Notes: generated by a model not told the origin, from the letters alone. A DNA stretch of 64,000 nucleotides from Lewinellaceae bacterium (GCA_020636105.1 JACJYL010000001.1:1364001-1428000), one strand, 5' to 3'. Counted from the stretch's first letter, positions 46,366-55,939 are shown. Program-made: numbers and translations.

Positions 46366-47433
46366 TCACTCCCGGAAACTTTCCACCAACTCAAATGGCA
46401 ACATACCATAATTGACACCGGACATATTGCTGATGATGACCACCACAATTTCCTGTTCCGGGTCAAATACAAAAGCCGTGGAGCCTCCGACAGAACCGCC
46501 CCCGTGTCCGTAAAATTTGGTGCCGTCTTCCATTGGGTAAATCGCCCATCCAATCCCGTAATTGGTCAACTCACCGGAAGAAGTCTTTTGTGAAGTAAAA
46601 AATACATCCATCGTCTCCTTGTCCAGGTACCCGGGTTTCATTTGTGCCTGGGCAAACTTTATGATGTCTTCAGAGGTGGAAAGAAATCCGCCCCCGGCCC
46701 ATTTACAGCTATTATCCACGTAAGGAGCATTTACCAGCTTGCCCGACGAGTCTTTCTGGTAAAAACGCGTCCGTCCTTCAATGATCTGTTCGTTTTTATC
46801 AGGAACGGTGTTGATCATTCCCAGGGTATCAAAAACCACCCTGCTCATAAACGATAAAAATTCCTCCCCTGCTGCAGATTCAATGGCTGCACTCACCAGA
46901 TTCCATCCATAACTTGAATAGACATAAGCGGTGCCGGGTTCATTGATCAGCGGGTCATCCTTGAAAATATCAAGCGCTTCCAATACACTGTTGTATTTTT
47001 TGGCACTCAGGAACTCAGAGTTCTTGTAATGACGGATACCGCCCAGGTGCCCTCCGACTTCCCGAACGGTAATTTCATATTGCTTCAGTGGAAAAGAAGG
47101 AACATAAACCTGGATCGCCGTATCGATATCGATCATGTTATGCTCATATAAAACGGCCAGTGCGGCGGCGGAAAATGATTTGGACACACTGCCTATCCTG
47201 AATTTGGAATGAGCAGGATCCACGGGAACTTTATTCTCGAGATCCGCATATCCAAACCCTTCTGAAAGCAAAATTTTTCCTCTTTTGGCAATAGTCACAC
47301 TGAGGCCGGGTAATTCATTGGCATTAAAAAAAGACTCCACTTTTATCCGGGCCTGTTCAATGGCCAGAGAATCCTGGGCGAAAAGGGAGCCCAACAGGAA
47401 TATAAAAAAAGTAAATGCGAAAAATCGTTTCAT
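46366..47433 (-). CDS. LACTB-like serine hydrolase (class C beta-lactamase fold)
   Basis: A 355-aa secreted serine hydrolase with a signal peptide (FFAFTFFIFLLGSLFAQ). The nucleophile motif is SVSK (S82, K85). The Tyr motif region is YVYSSYGWNL, and the third motif is HGGGSVGG near residue 310. The stretches HLGGIRHY and APYVDNSCKWAGGGFLSTSEDI are strikingly like the animal mitochondrial protein LACTB, as remembered, and less like classical AmpC. A periplasmic peptidase or esterase role is more likely than antibiotic resistance. It stands alone between the TerB-like operon and icd. Confidence 0.9.
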   Translation of the reverse strand: MKRFFAFTFFIFLLGSLFAQDSLAIEQARIKVESFFNANELPGLSVTIAKRGKILLSEGFGYADLENKVPVDPAHSKFRIGSVSKSFSAAALAVLYEHNMIDIDTAIQVYVPSFPLKQYEITVREVGGHLGGIRHYKNSEFLSAKKYNSVLEALDIFKDDPLINEPGTAYVYSSYGWNLVSAAIESAAGEEFLSFMSRVVFDTLGMINTVPDKNEQIIEGRTRFYQKDSSGKLVNAPYVDNSCKWAGGGFLSTSEDIIKFAQAQMKPGYLDKETMDVFFTSQKTSSGELTNYGIGWAIYPMEDGTKFYGHGGGSVGGSTAFVFDPEQEIVVVIISNMSGVNYGMLPFELVESFRE

Positions 47434-47473
47434 GGTAAATTTTTAAGGACAAAAGAACTAAAAAACTAAAGAT

Positions 47474-47511
47474 AAAAAAAGGCACAGCATCCTCCATGGA
47501 CCTGCGCCTTT
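47474..47511 (-). terminator. Terminator of icd
   Basis: On the minus strand AAAGGCGCAG pairs with CTGTGCCTTT (plus 47502-47511 and 47478-47487) with one wobble, and seven T residues follow (plus 47474-47480). It lies directly after the isocitrate dehydrogenase stop. Confidence 0.8.
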
Positions 47512-47546
47512 ATTTTTAGCGTATTTGGAGTCCGGCCAGCCCGAAC

Positions 47547-49763
47547 TTAGATTGCGTCAATAATAGCATTCAAAGTAGCACTTGGCCTCATAGCATCCTC
47601 CGCTTTGGCAGGACTAGGATAATAGTAACCATCGATGTCCATAGCCGCACCTTGAACGGCGTTTAACTCCCCGACGATTTTTGCTTCGTTGCGAGCCAAA
47701 GCATCCGCAACAGGAGCAAATTTAGCCCGTAAATCCGCATCAGCTGTTTGCTTAGCCAGTTCTTGTGCCCAGTACAACGCCAAGTAGAAATGACTGCCCC
47801 TGTTGTCTATCTCTTTTACTTTTCTCGATGGAGACTTACCATTCTGAAGTAAAGAAACTGTAGCGTTATCCAATGCGTCAGCCAATACTTTTGCTTTAGG
47901 ATTGTTGTTCCGCTCTGCTTCGTGTTCAAAAGAAACAGCTAAGGCCAGGAATTCACCTAAAGAATCCCATCTTAAGTGGTTTTCTTTGTTGAACTGTTGT
48001 ACATGCTTAGGAGCAGATCCCCCCGCACCCGTTTCAAATAAACCACCACCATTCATCAATGGAACGATAGACAACATCTTTGCACTGGTCCCTAACTCCA
48101 GGATAGGGAAAAGATCTGTGTTGTAGTCTCTCAATACATTACCCGTAACAGAAATCGTATCCTGACCATCTTTCATTCGTTTGACAGAAACTTTAGCAGC
48201 CTCTTCGGGAGGAAGGATTCTGATGTCTAAACCAGTAGTATCGTGATTTAGTAAATAAGTTTTTACTTTTTTGATTAATTGAGCATCATGCGCTCTGTTT
48301 TCATCCAACCAGAAGATCGTAGGAGCACCCGTTGCCTTTGCTCTATTGACAGCCAATTTAACCCAATCCTGAATAGGAAGGTCTTTTACCTGGCACATTC
48401 TCCAGATATCCCCTTCTTCAACCTCATGCTCGATCAATACAGTGCCCGTATTATCAACCACTTGTACTTTACCTGACGCAGGAATTTCGAATGTCTTATC
48501 ATGCGAACCATATTCCTCCGCTTGCTGAGCCATTAAACCAACATTAGGGACAGTACCCATTGTTCTGGGGTCAAAAGCACCATTTTCTTTACAGAAGTCA
48601 ATCGTTGCCTGGTAAATGCCCGCGTAAGCACTATCAGGAATTACGGCTTTAGTATCTTGAGACTTCCCGTCTTTGTTCCACATTTGACCAGAGTTTCTGA
48701 TCATAGCAGGCATTGAAGCATCAATGATCACGTCACTTGGTACGTGCAGGTTCGTAATCCCTTTGTCTGAATCAACCATTGCCAGATCCGGACCTTCGGC
48801 TAAACATTTTTGTATTTCAGCTTCCACCCCTGTTTTCACAGCAGGAGAAAGCTTATCTAAGTTACCCAAAAGGTTCCCCAGACCATTGTTTACATTGATG
48901 CCGGCTTCGTCCAGTTCTTTTCCATATTTTTCGAAAACAGACTTGAAAAATACTTTTACACCATGACCGAAAATGATCGGGTCAGAAACCTTCATCATTG
49001 TAGCCTTCATGTGCAGGGAGAATAATACCCCTTTGGCTTTAGCATCTGCGATTTGTTCTTCCAGGAAAGCAACCAATGCTTTTTTGCTCATGAATGTACC
49101 ATCGATAATCTCCCCCTCAAGAACAGGAACAGATTCTTTTAAGACCGTTGTACCGTTAGCACCCAATAATTGTATTTTTACGCTCCCTGCCTGTGCGATG
49201 GTTACTGATTTTTCATTGGAAAAAAAATCTCCTGATTCCATAGTAGATACATGAGTAGCAGAGTCCGCAGACCATTTACCCATAGAGTGTGGATTTTGCC
49301 TGGCATAAGCCTTGACCGGCTTAGGGGCTCTTCTGTCTGAGTTACCTTCTCTTAAGACAGGATTTACAGCACTACCTTTTATTTTGTCGTAAATTGCTTT
49401 TATGTTTTTTTCTTCATCATTAGCAGGCGTGTCGGGATAGTTGGGCACCGGAAACCCATCACCTTGCAACTCTTCGATAGCTGCTTTTAGCTGAGGCGAA
49501 GAAGCTGAAATGTTCGGCAATTTGATGATGTTTGCTTCTGGCTTCTTAACTAATTCACCCAATTCAGCCAATGCATCGGCTACTTGTTGTGCCGGTTTCA
49601 AATAAGAAGAAAAGTTAGCAAGGATTCTGCCTGCAAGGGAAATATCTTTTGTTTCCATTTCAATTCCACATTGTCTGGCAAATGCCTGAACAATAGGAAA
49701 AAGAGATTTTGTTGCTAAAGCTGGAGCTTCGTCAGTATCCGTATAAATAATCTTAGAAGACAT
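47547..49763 (-). CDS. icd: Isocitrate dehydrogenase, NADP-dependent, monomeric type
   Basis: A 738-aa monomeric isocitrate dehydrogenase, a TCA cycle enzyme that makes 2-oxoglutarate and NADPH. It starts KIIYTDTDEAPALATKSLFPIVQAF, has LREGNSDRRAPKPVKAYARQNPHSMGKW, and ends near GYYYP and MRPSATLNAII. The length fits the large single-chain class, not the homodimeric class. The gene has its own promoter (49823-49854) and terminator. Confidence 0.96.
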   Translation of the reverse strand: MSSKIIYTDTDEAPALATKSLFPIVQAFARQCGIEMETKDISLAGRILANFSSYLKPAQQVADALAELGELVKKPEANIIKLPNISASSPQLKAAIEELQGDGFPVPNYPDTPANDEEKNIKAIYDKIKGSAVNPVLREGNSDRRAPKPVKAYARQNPHSMGKWSADSATHVSTMESGDFFSNEKSVTIAQAGSVKIQLLGANGTTVLKESVPVLEGEIIDGTFMSKKALVAFLEEQIADAKAKGVLFSLHMKATMMKVSDPIIFGHGVKVFFKSVFEKYGKELDEAGINVNNGLGNLLGNLDKLSPAVKTGVEAEIQKCLAEGPDLAMVDSDKGITNLHVPSDVIIDASMPAMIRNSGQMWNKDGKSQDTKAVIPDSAYAGIYQATIDFCKENGAFDPRTMGTVPNVGLMAQQAEEYGSHDKTFEIPASGKVQVVDNTGTVLIEHEVEEGDIWRMCQVKDLPIQDWVKLAVNRAKATGAPTIFWLDENRAHDAQLIKKVKTYLLNHDTTGLDIRILPPEEAAKVSVKRMKDGQDTISVTGNVLRDYNTDLFPILELGTSAKMLSIVPLMNGGGLFETGAGGSAPKHVQQFNKENHLRWDSLGEFLALAVSFEHEAERNNNPKAKVLADALDNATVSLLQNGKSPSRKVKEIDNRGSHFYLALYWAQELAKQTADADLRAKFAPVADALARNEAKIVGELNAVQGAAMDIDGYYYPSPAKAEDAMRPSATLNAIIDAI

Positions 49764-49822
49764 GTGTTATTGTTTAAAAACCGAAGGATCGGTCATAGTG
49801 AACGATAATTTGTTTGAGTCGC

Positions 49823-49854
49823 CAAATATACCATTTTGAATGAAATTTCTTCAA
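49823..49854 (-). promoter_or_regulatory. Promoter of icd
   Basis: Read on the minus strand, TTG (49854-49852) is followed after 21 bp by TATATTTG (49830-49823), a full -7 match. It lies 60 bp upstream of the icd ATG. Confidence 0.7.
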
Positions 49855-49878
49855 CTAAATGCCTTTGAATCTTATATA

Positions 49879-50037
49879 GGAAATGTAAAATTTAAAATGA
49901 TAAATTTAAAATTTAAAATTACTGATTTTGAGTGATTTCCAAGATTAAGGGATGGTTCAAAAATAAATTTACATTTTACTGCGCTGACTCCACTTAGGGC
50001 CGGAGCGGAGGTGTGGCAAAAGTGTAAATTTATTTTT
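49879..50037. repeat. A/T-rich repeats and a hairpin element
   Basis: Bases 49879-49920 are a run of TTTAAAAT/GTAAAATT words. Bases 49959-49978 and 50018-50037 are inverted copies of each other (19 of 20) around a 39-bp G/C-rich centre, a MITE- or REP-like layout. The arms contain the ACATTTTA word also seen at 395-470 and 6567-6607. Confidence 0.6.
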
Positions 50038-50101
50038 ACCGCGTTATTAAGTGCCGTGTAACAAATGTTTTTTTATTTTTTAATAAGTCCCCAAACACAA
50101 A

Positions 50102-50257
50102 TTTTTCACTCAGATGGAACAACCTGACATATCCTACCTCTGGTCGGTATTCCGTAGATGGAACACCCCGTACCAATGGTCGGGGCAAAACGCAGAATAA
50201 AAGGATTTTTCCTAAATATTTCAGCGATAATCTGCGAAATCAGCGTGACAAAAAAGT
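50102..50257. repeat. Dispersed repeat, copy 2, with imperfect terminal inverted repeats
   Basis: TTTTTCACTCAGAT at the left end (50102-50115) is an imperfect inverse of ATCAGCGTGACAAAAA near the right end (50239-50254). The core 50113-50159 matches 10834-10880 at 38 of 47 bases. A clean hairpin CCCCG-T-ACC-AAT-GGT-CGGGG lies at 50166-50185. The remaining gap to 50426 shows nothing further. Confidence 0.5.
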
Positions 50258-50426
50258 ATCGGAATAGAACATTTAAACTATATAAATAAACTTTCGTTAC
50301 AGTGTATTAAGAATGTCACTTTGTTTTTTTCGTTCCTATGTCGCGTAGGATTATTTTATCCCCCAAAAGCAATCCCTGACAGTACAGCTTTTTAATATCT
50401 TTTCTAAATGCATTACAAGGGGCTTA

Positions 50427-50457
50427 TTGTGTGCTGTGTTCTTTTTTATTACTTTTG
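50427..50457 (+). promoter_or_regulatory. Promoter of the lipoprotein gene at 50552
   Basis: TTG (50427-50429) and TACTTTTG (50450-50457) are 20 bp apart, a full consensus match. A start near 50463 leaves a leader of about 90 nt. Confidence 0.7.
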
Positions 50458-50551
50458 ATACTAATGGAAGTACTGGTTTTTTATCAGGCCGAAAAGAGCA
50501 AGGATTTTTATCCGGATTCGCCTCCATTTTTAATACAAAAACGCGTAAGCA

Positions 50552-51154
50552 ATGAAGCTTTTACCCATTTTTACCATTTGCCTGTTATTAAGCTTATTCC
50601 AAAGCGCCTGCAGAACCGGGAAGCCTGGCGCTAATAATGGCCAATGCTCTCAAACTGGAACCGTTAAGGACTTTGCCGGACTGGACGGCTGCGGAATACT
50701 TATCATTCTGAAAAATGGACAAAAACTCCTCCCAATAAGCCTTCCGGACGAAAACGTAGAACTGAAAGACGGGCAAAAAATTCGGTTTGACTATAAAGAA
50801 ACCGATGGCATGAGTATTTGCATGGCAGAAGATATGATTGTCGAGGTCACCTGCCTGGAAGTGTTGGATACCCCGAAGGCAACCCTTTCTGAATGTCAGG
50901 AAATTACCATTCCGATGAGTGTGGACTGGATGAAAAATTCTATTGAGAAATATAAACCTGCTCAAGTGATCAGTTATCCTTCCGGAAAAAGTGAATGGAT
51001 CTATTTATTCAAAGGCAATGGCGTTCAACTGTTTGATTGTCGTGGAGTAATGATCTGTGATTCCAAAGGAAGTACTTCAGAACTTTGTATGAACCGGATT
51101 CCGCAGGATGTCCGGGGCAGGATCATTTGGCAGGATGAATGGATGAAGGACTAA
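50552..51154 (+). CDS. Lipoprotein of unknown function
   Basis: A 200-aa predicted lipoprotein (lipobox LFQSAC). The N-terminal half (about 30-110) has GTVKDFAGLDGCGILIILKNGQKLLPISLP, a beta-domain seen in many small Bacteroidota lipoproteins, with four further Cys. The C-terminal half (about 115-195) forms a second small domain (VDWMKNSIEKYKPAQVISYPSGKSEWIYLF). I recognise no enzymatic motif. It is a single-gene unit with its own promoter. Confidence 0.78.
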   Translation: MKLLPIFTICLLLSLFQSACRTGKPGANNGQCSQTGTVKDFAGLDGCGILIILKNGQKLLPISLPDENVELKDGQKIRFDYKETDGMSICMAEDMIVEVTCLEVLDTPKATLSECQEITIPMSVDWMKNSIEKYKPAQVISYPSGKSEWIYLFKGNGVQLFDCRGVMICDSKGSTSELCMNRIPQDVRGRIIWQDEWMKD

Positions 51155-51318
51155 AAGGCAAAGTGGACATAAGGGTTGAAAGAATTATTAGGCGCAGGGA
51201 GCGGAGCTCCGGTGCTTCCCATGAGATCGTTCGCCTATAAATGATTGATAATCAACAACAATCCCGACAATTTTATCGAGGATGTCGCATTGCTCCATTT
51301 GAAATTTGAACCTGGAAC

Positions 51319-51348
51319 TTTGAACACTACCCTGCCCATTTATGTTTT
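51319..51348 (+). promoter_or_regulatory. Possible promoter of the PIF1-like helicase gene
   Basis: TTTG (51319-51322) is followed after 18 bp by TATGTTTT (51341-51348), a -7 box with one mismatch. The gene starts 41 bp downstream. The gap from 51155 also holds a GGAGCTCC-centred palindrome near 51200-51215. Confidence 0.4.
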
Positions 51349-51388
51349 TCGATCTTTGATTAACAAACCAAGAACAACAGCATAAAAC

Positions 51389-52684
51389 ATGCACGAAAAA
51401 AAACCATTGGAATTAAACAGCGACTTCAAATATGCGCTTGACCTGGCCGAGAAAGAGGGTCGAAACCTGTTTATCACCGGAAAAGCCGGAACGGGAAAGT
51501 CTACGCTGCTTCAATTGTTTCGCAACACTACCAAAAAAAATGCCATCGTGTTGGCTCCAACAGGGATCGCGGCCCTCAACGTCAAGGGTCAGACCATACA
51601 TTCTTTTTTTAAGTTCCCGGCCAAACCCATTGCCCGCCACGAAATAAAAAAGCTCCGGAGCAGAAAGATCTACGAAAAAGCTGAAGTGCTCATCATCGAT
51701 GAAATTTCGATGGTTAGGGCTGACCTGCTGGATAATATTGATCAATTCCTGCGCAAGAACCGCGAAAATCCTGAACCTTTCGGCGGTATCCAGGTCATTT
51801 TCTTTGGCGACCTTTTTCAATTGCCTCCCGTGGTTTCCTCTGAGGCAGAACAACAATTGTTTAGTGGTTTTTATGATTCTCCCTACTTTTTTTCTGCAAA
51901 AGTCTTCGAAGACGGTTTTGAAATGAGTATGCTGGAATTGAAAAAGGTGTACCGGCAGGATAACCGTTTTTTTCTCCGGCTGCTGGACAGCGTCAGGCTC
52001 AACAGGGCGGATTTTGATGATCTTGAGGATCTCAATGAACGGTATAGGCCTGATTTTCAACCTGAAGATTTTTTCATCACCCTTTCCGCCCGAAACTATT
52101 CTGTGGATCACATCAACCAAAGAAAGATCGATTCCATCCCGTTGCCGGCACAAACATATATGGCCAAAATTACCGGTGACTTTCCTGCTTCCCGCTACCC
52201 GACCGAAGCCGTACTGAACTTAAAACTGGACGCTCAGGTTATGTTCATCAAAAATGACCCGGAGAAACAATTCGTCAACGGCACCATCGGCAAGATCGTC
52301 AAACTGGAGGACAACAACATCACGGTAATGGTCGAGGACGATCAAAACAAACCGAGGTATATCGAGGTTGGCAAGATGGAATGGGAGGTACTCAAATATG
52401 AAATCAATCCCGGTAATCCCGAAAAAATTGAAACAGAAACCCTCGGAACCTTCACTCAATATCCCCTGAAGCTGGCCTGGGCGATCACTATCCACAAATC
52501 CCAGGGAAAAACCTTTGACAAAGTGGTCATCGACCTGGGAACCGGGGCTTTTGAATACGGGCAGACTTACGTGGCCCTCAGTCGTTGCCGAACCCTTGAA
52601 GGGATTGTACTCAAACAACCGATACGTGCAACGGATATCAAAACGGATGAAAGGATCGTGGAGTTTTACGAGCGGTATTTTTAA
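51389..52684 (+). CDS. PIF1-like superfamily 1 DNA helicase
   Basis: A 431-aa ATP-dependent helicase. Motif I is FITGKAGTGKST (about 29-40), with LAPTGIAALNVKGQTIHSFF as motif Ia. The Walker B is LIIDEISMV, motif III is FFGDLFQLPPVV, and the C-terminal motifs are AITIHKSQGKTFDKVVIDLG and YVALSRCRTLEGI. This is the RecD/Pif1 layout, but without the extra C-terminal domains found in longer bacterial members. These helicases resolve G-quadruplexes or stalled forks. It is separated from secDF by a bidirectional terminator. Confidence 0.93.
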   Translation: MHEKKPLELNSDFKYALDLAEKEGRNLFITGKAGTGKSTLLQLFRNTTKKNAIVLAPTGIAALNVKGQTIHSFFKFPAKPIARHEIKKLRSRKIYEKAEVLIIDEISMVRADLLDNIDQFLRKNRENPEPFGGIQVIFFGDLFQLPPVVSSEAEQQLFSGFYDSPYFFSAKVFEDGFEMSMLELKKVYRQDNRFFLRLLDSVRLNRADFDDLEDLNERYRPDFQPEDFFITLSARNYSVDHINQRKIDSIPLPAQTYMAKITGDFPASRYPTEAVLNLKLDAQVMFIKNDPEKQFVNGTIGKIVKLEDNNITVMVEDDQNKPRYIEVGKMEWEVLKYEINPGNPEKIETETLGTFTQYPLKLAWAITIHKSQGKTFDKVVIDLGTGAFEYGQTYVALSRCRTLEGIVLKQPIRATDIKTDERIVEFYERYF

Positions 52685-52690
52685 AAGAAA

Positions 52691-52728
52691 AAAGCCCTCC
52701 AGGGAAAATCCTTGAAGGGCTTTTTTTT
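52691..52728. terminator. Bidirectional terminator between the helicase and secDF
   Basis: AAAGCCCTCCAGGG (52691-52704) pairs with CCTTGAAGGGCTTT (about 52710-52723) with two wobbles. T residues follow on the right and A residues precede on the left, so it serves both converging genes. Confidence 0.85.
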
Positions 52729-52746
52729 ATACTAAATTTCTATGCT

Positions 52747-55700
52747 TTAAGCATCTGCTTTAGCCTTCTTGGAAAAGCCTGGTTTACTTTCTGATGCATC
52801 AACAGCTTTCATATCTCCCGTCAAATCCGCCATAATAGGCGTTGCAATGAAGATAGATGAATAGGTACCGACTACGATACCCACCAACAATGCAAAGGCG
52901 AAACCTTTGATGCTGGAACCACCAAATGCAAACAATACAGCAACCACGAACAAGGTAGTCATAGAGGTAATAACCGTACGGGAAATCGTACTGTTAATCG
53001 CTCCGTTGATCACTTCTGCCTTGGTTTTCCTGGTGTATTTGTTGAAATACTCCCTTACACGGTCAAAAACTACCACCGTATCGTTGATAGAATAGCCGAT
53101 CACCGTAAGGATGGCCGCAATGAATGCCTGGTCGATCTCCATGGTAAACTTAAACAATCCATGGAACATGGAGAATACAGCCAGCGTTATCAATGTATCG
53201 TGGAACAAAGCTGCTACCGCTCCTAAACTGTACTGCCACTTGCTAAAACGCAGGAAGATGTAAAGGAAGATCAGCAACAAGGCAAAAACCGTCGCATAAA
53301 AGGCACTACGCTGAATGTCATCCGCAATGGTCGGCCCTACCTGGCTGGAACTTGTTACGTTGGTTCCCACTCCGTCAGGAAGTTTGAACTGCTCGAAGTC
53401 AAGATTTCCTCCAACCATACCGTTAACGCCTTCAAACAATTTTGCCATGACAATATCAGAAGGCTTGGTCACTACTCCCGTCGTTTCATCTTTTTCCTCA
53501 ACAGCATCGATCATATAATCGGTCACTACGTTGAAGGTATTTGCAGCATCTACGGCCTTCACGATAGGCGTATTGCCCTCGAAAACAGTCGTAAGCGATT
53601 CTCTCAGTGCCTGAGCATCGATTGGTTCTGTTTGATCAAAAGTGATATTGTAAGAATATCCTCCTTTGAAATCGACGCCCAATTCAAAACCTCTGGTAAA
53701 GAAAGAAATCAGACCAAGTAAAATGACGGTTCCAGAAATGATATACGCGTATTTACGTTTGCCCAACCAATCAATATTAAGTTTTGACAAAGCATCTTTG
53801 GAAACCGAAGTGGAGAAAGAAATCTGTCTGTCCTTTTTGGTCCATTGATCAATAATCAAACGTCCAACTAATACAGCCGTGAACAAAGAAGATAACACAC
53901 CAATGATCAATACCACCGCAAATCCTTTGATCGGACCAAGTCCGAAGTAAGCCAGGACGAAAGCAGTAAGGATAGTGGTTACGTTGGCATCGATGATAGC
54001 CGAATAGGAGTGTTTGAAACCATCGCTGATAGCCATCAAAAGAGACTTGCCATCTCGTAACTCTTCCCTGATTCGTTCGTATATGATTACGTTGGCATCC
54101 ACCGACATACCAATGGTGAGTACGATACCCGCAATACCGGGTAAAGTCAGTACCGTACCATAGGAAGCCAGCGCCCCAAAGATAAAGAACAGGTTCAGCA
54201 ACAGGGTAATAACGGAAACAATACCCCCTCCACCGTAGTAAAAGAGCATGAATGCAAAAACCAGTGCAAAACCAATGATCAGGGCCTTCATACTTCGGGC
54301 AATATTTTCCTTACCAAGGGAAGGTCCTACCAGAGATTCCTGAATGATTTTCGTTTCCGCAGGCAACTTACCAATCTCGAGGATATTCGCAAGGTCATTG
54401 GCCTCCTGTATGCTGAATCCACCGGTAATTTGTGTATTTCCGGAAGGAATCGGGTTGATCACACGAGGAGCCGAAACCACTTCGTCATCCAAAAGGATGG
54501 CAACTTCCCGGTTGTTATCATTGGCGGCAACGGTGGTCATTCTATTCCAGATTCTTGTACCGGTACCATCCATTGATAATGAAACGGCAATCTCACCTGT
54601 TTGAGGGTCAGGACTTGTCCCTGCAGTAGTAATATGCTCTCCTGTCAAAGGAGATTTACCATCACGTTCAAGCTTAACTGCGTATAAACGATACATATCC
54701 TTATCATTGTCCACACCCGCATCTGGGCCAAAATCTATTGGGTTTTTATCCCAACGGAACATCACCTCTCCCGGAAACATGGAAGCAATATCAGGTCTGT
54801 TCAATAATTTGGACAGGGTATCGCGCTTGGTTCTTTCTGCAATTCCCATAGCTGCCAGACCGAAGCCTCCCTGGCTGTTCACCTGGAAAACATCAAATAA
54901 CGGTCCTGCTGCTGTATTCATTACCACCTGGGAAGTATCATAGGTAATAATCTGATTCCCTAAAGAATCCAGGGTGGTGATCGTATCAATTCTCATTTCA
55001 GGAGCCTGGTCTTCCAGACCGGCTTCAGCTCTGAGTTTTTCATTAACGTCAACAAAAAACTGTACCACTCCCGGATCATTGATGCGGTAGAGGTTCCAGA
55101 ATTCGAGTTTCGCAGCAGCCTGAAGGTTTTCACGTGCACGTTCAGGGTTATCGATACCCGGAAGCTCAACGACGATCAGGTCACGCTCTTTATCCAATGA
55201 AACGTTCGGCTGGGTCACCCCCAGTTTGTCAATACGCTGTTTCAACAGCTTAAAGGTCAGGTCAACGGTCTCGTTCGATTTCTCTCTGAGTAATGCAATG
55301 ATCTCGGCGTCCGAGGTATTAAAAGTTACCTGGTCACGCATGGCTTCATTACGCTGAAATATAGGAGCGAGCTTTTCGTCTGCACTCTTTAATTTGGCGT
55401 ATTGTTGTCCGAATAACGTTACAAAATCTGTTTGTTCAGATTGTTGGGCCTTAGCTGCTTTTTCTAACGCTTCTAAAAAAGTAGGATCTTTGCTATCATT
55501 GGCCAATGATCTGATGAACTCACGGAGGTCTACCTGTAAGACGACACTCATACCCCCTTTAAGGTCAAGTCCCAGTGCTAACTGGCGGGATTTGAGCTCC
55601 TGATAGGTATAAGATTTCAATAGAGGCAACTTAAATACCTCTTCCGTGGACATTGAGTCCAGGAATTTCGCACGCGCCTGCTTATAAACAGCCACCGCTC

Positions 55701-55851
55701 TCACTTCGTTCGCCGCTTGTTTTGACAACTTCATCGCATAGTCATCAGCATCTTTTTCTACCCGCTGTGTTGGCAGGATAAAAATGTACTGAATTAATGT
55801 GACCAATGTCATCACAACAAGGAAGAACTTCACAATTCCTTTTCCTTGCAT
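52747..55851 (-). CDS. secDF: Protein translocase subunit SecDF (fused)
   Basis: A 1034-aa inner-membrane protein that uses the proton gradient to pull secreted proteins through SecYEG. The SecD half (to about residue 660) has the first membrane segment near residue 10, LGLDLKGGMSVVLQVDL, and TITGMSVDANVIIYERIREE-type membrane motifs (seen as IGMSVDANVIIYERIREELRDGKS). The SecF half starts with GFELGVDFKGGYSYNI and has VIGYSINDTVVVFDRVREYF. A fused SecDF is usual in Bacteroidota. The insertion of about 200 residues in the P1 region makes it longer than Gram-positive SecDF. A short leader hairpin lies upstream. Confidence 0.95.
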   Translation of the reverse strand: MQGKGIVKFFLVVMTLVTLIQYIFILPTQRVEKDADDYAMKLSKQAANEVRAVAVYKQARAKFLDSMSTEEVFKLPLLKSYTYQELKSRQLALGLDLKGGMSVVLQVDLREFIRSLANDSKDPTFLEALEKAAKAQQSEQTDFVTLFGQQYAKLKSADEKLAPIFQRNEAMRDQVTFNTSDAEIIALLREKSNETVDLTFKLLKQRIDKLGVTQPNVSLDKERDLIVVELPGIDNPERARENLQAAAKLEFWNLYRINDPGVVQFFVDVNEKLRAEAGLEDQAPEMRIDTITTLDSLGNQIITYDTSQVVMNTAAGPLFDVFQVNSQGGFGLAAMGIAERTKRDTLSKLLNRPDIASMFPGEVMFRWDKNPIDFGPDAGVDNDKDMYRLYAVKLERDGKSPLTGEHITTAGTSPDPQTGEIAVSLSMDGTGTRIWNRMTTVAANDNNREVAILLDDEVVSAPRVINPIPSGNTQITGGFSIQEANDLANILEIGKLPAETKIIQESLVGPSLGKENIARSMKALIIGFALVFAFMLFYYGGGGIVSVITLLLNLFFIFGALASYGTVLTLPGIAGIVLTIGMSVDANVIIYERIREELRDGKSLLMAISDGFKHSYSAIIDANVTTILTAFVLAYFGLGPIKGFAVVLIIGVLSSLFTAVLVGRLIIDQWTKKDRQISFSTSVSKDALSKLNIDWLGKRKYAYIISGTVILLGLISFFTRGFELGVDFKGGYSYNITFDQTEPIDAQALRESLTTVFEGNTPIVKAVDAANTFNVVTDYMIDAVEEKDETTGVVTKPSDIVMAKLFEGVNGMVGGNLDFEQFKLPDGVGTNVTSSSQVGPTIADDIQRSAFYATVFALLLIFLYIFLRFSKWQYSLGAVAALFHDTLITLAVFSMFHGLFKFTMEIDQAFIAAILTVIGYSINDTVVVFDRVREYFNKYTRKTKAEVINGAINSTISRTVITSMTTLFVVAVLFAFGGSSIKGFAFALLVGIVVGTYSSIFIATPIMADLTGDMKAVDASESKPGFSKKAKADA

Positions 55852-55896
55852 AACGTAAAAATTTACTTTTTTAGAAATTAATAAAATAAGCGTTAG

Positions 55897-55939
55897 AGGG
55901 TTCCTTTGGAGAACCCTTTAAAAAAACTCCGCAAATATA
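55897..55939 (-). promoter_or_regulatory. secDF -7 box and leader hairpin
   Basis: CAAATATA (55932-55939) is TATATTTG on the minus strand. Between it and the secDF start, AGGGTTC (55897-55903) and GAACCCT (55911-55917) form a perfect seven-pair stem in the 5' leader. No TTG is found at the -33 spacing. The stem could be a leader element or a cleavage site. Confidence 0.45.

Noticed and set aside
50431..50634. 67-codon plus-strand frame upstream of the lipoprotein gene
   Set aside because: It starts inside the promoter (TTG 50427-50429, TACTTTTG 50450-50457) of the lipoprotein gene and overlaps it in another frame; the lipoprotein has a clean signal peptide and lipobox.
51413..52153. 246-codon minus-strand frame inside the helicase gene
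   Set aside because: It mirrors the codon pattern of the PIF1-like helicase, which has all its motifs; the antisense translation is Gln/Lys/Phe-rich without motifs.
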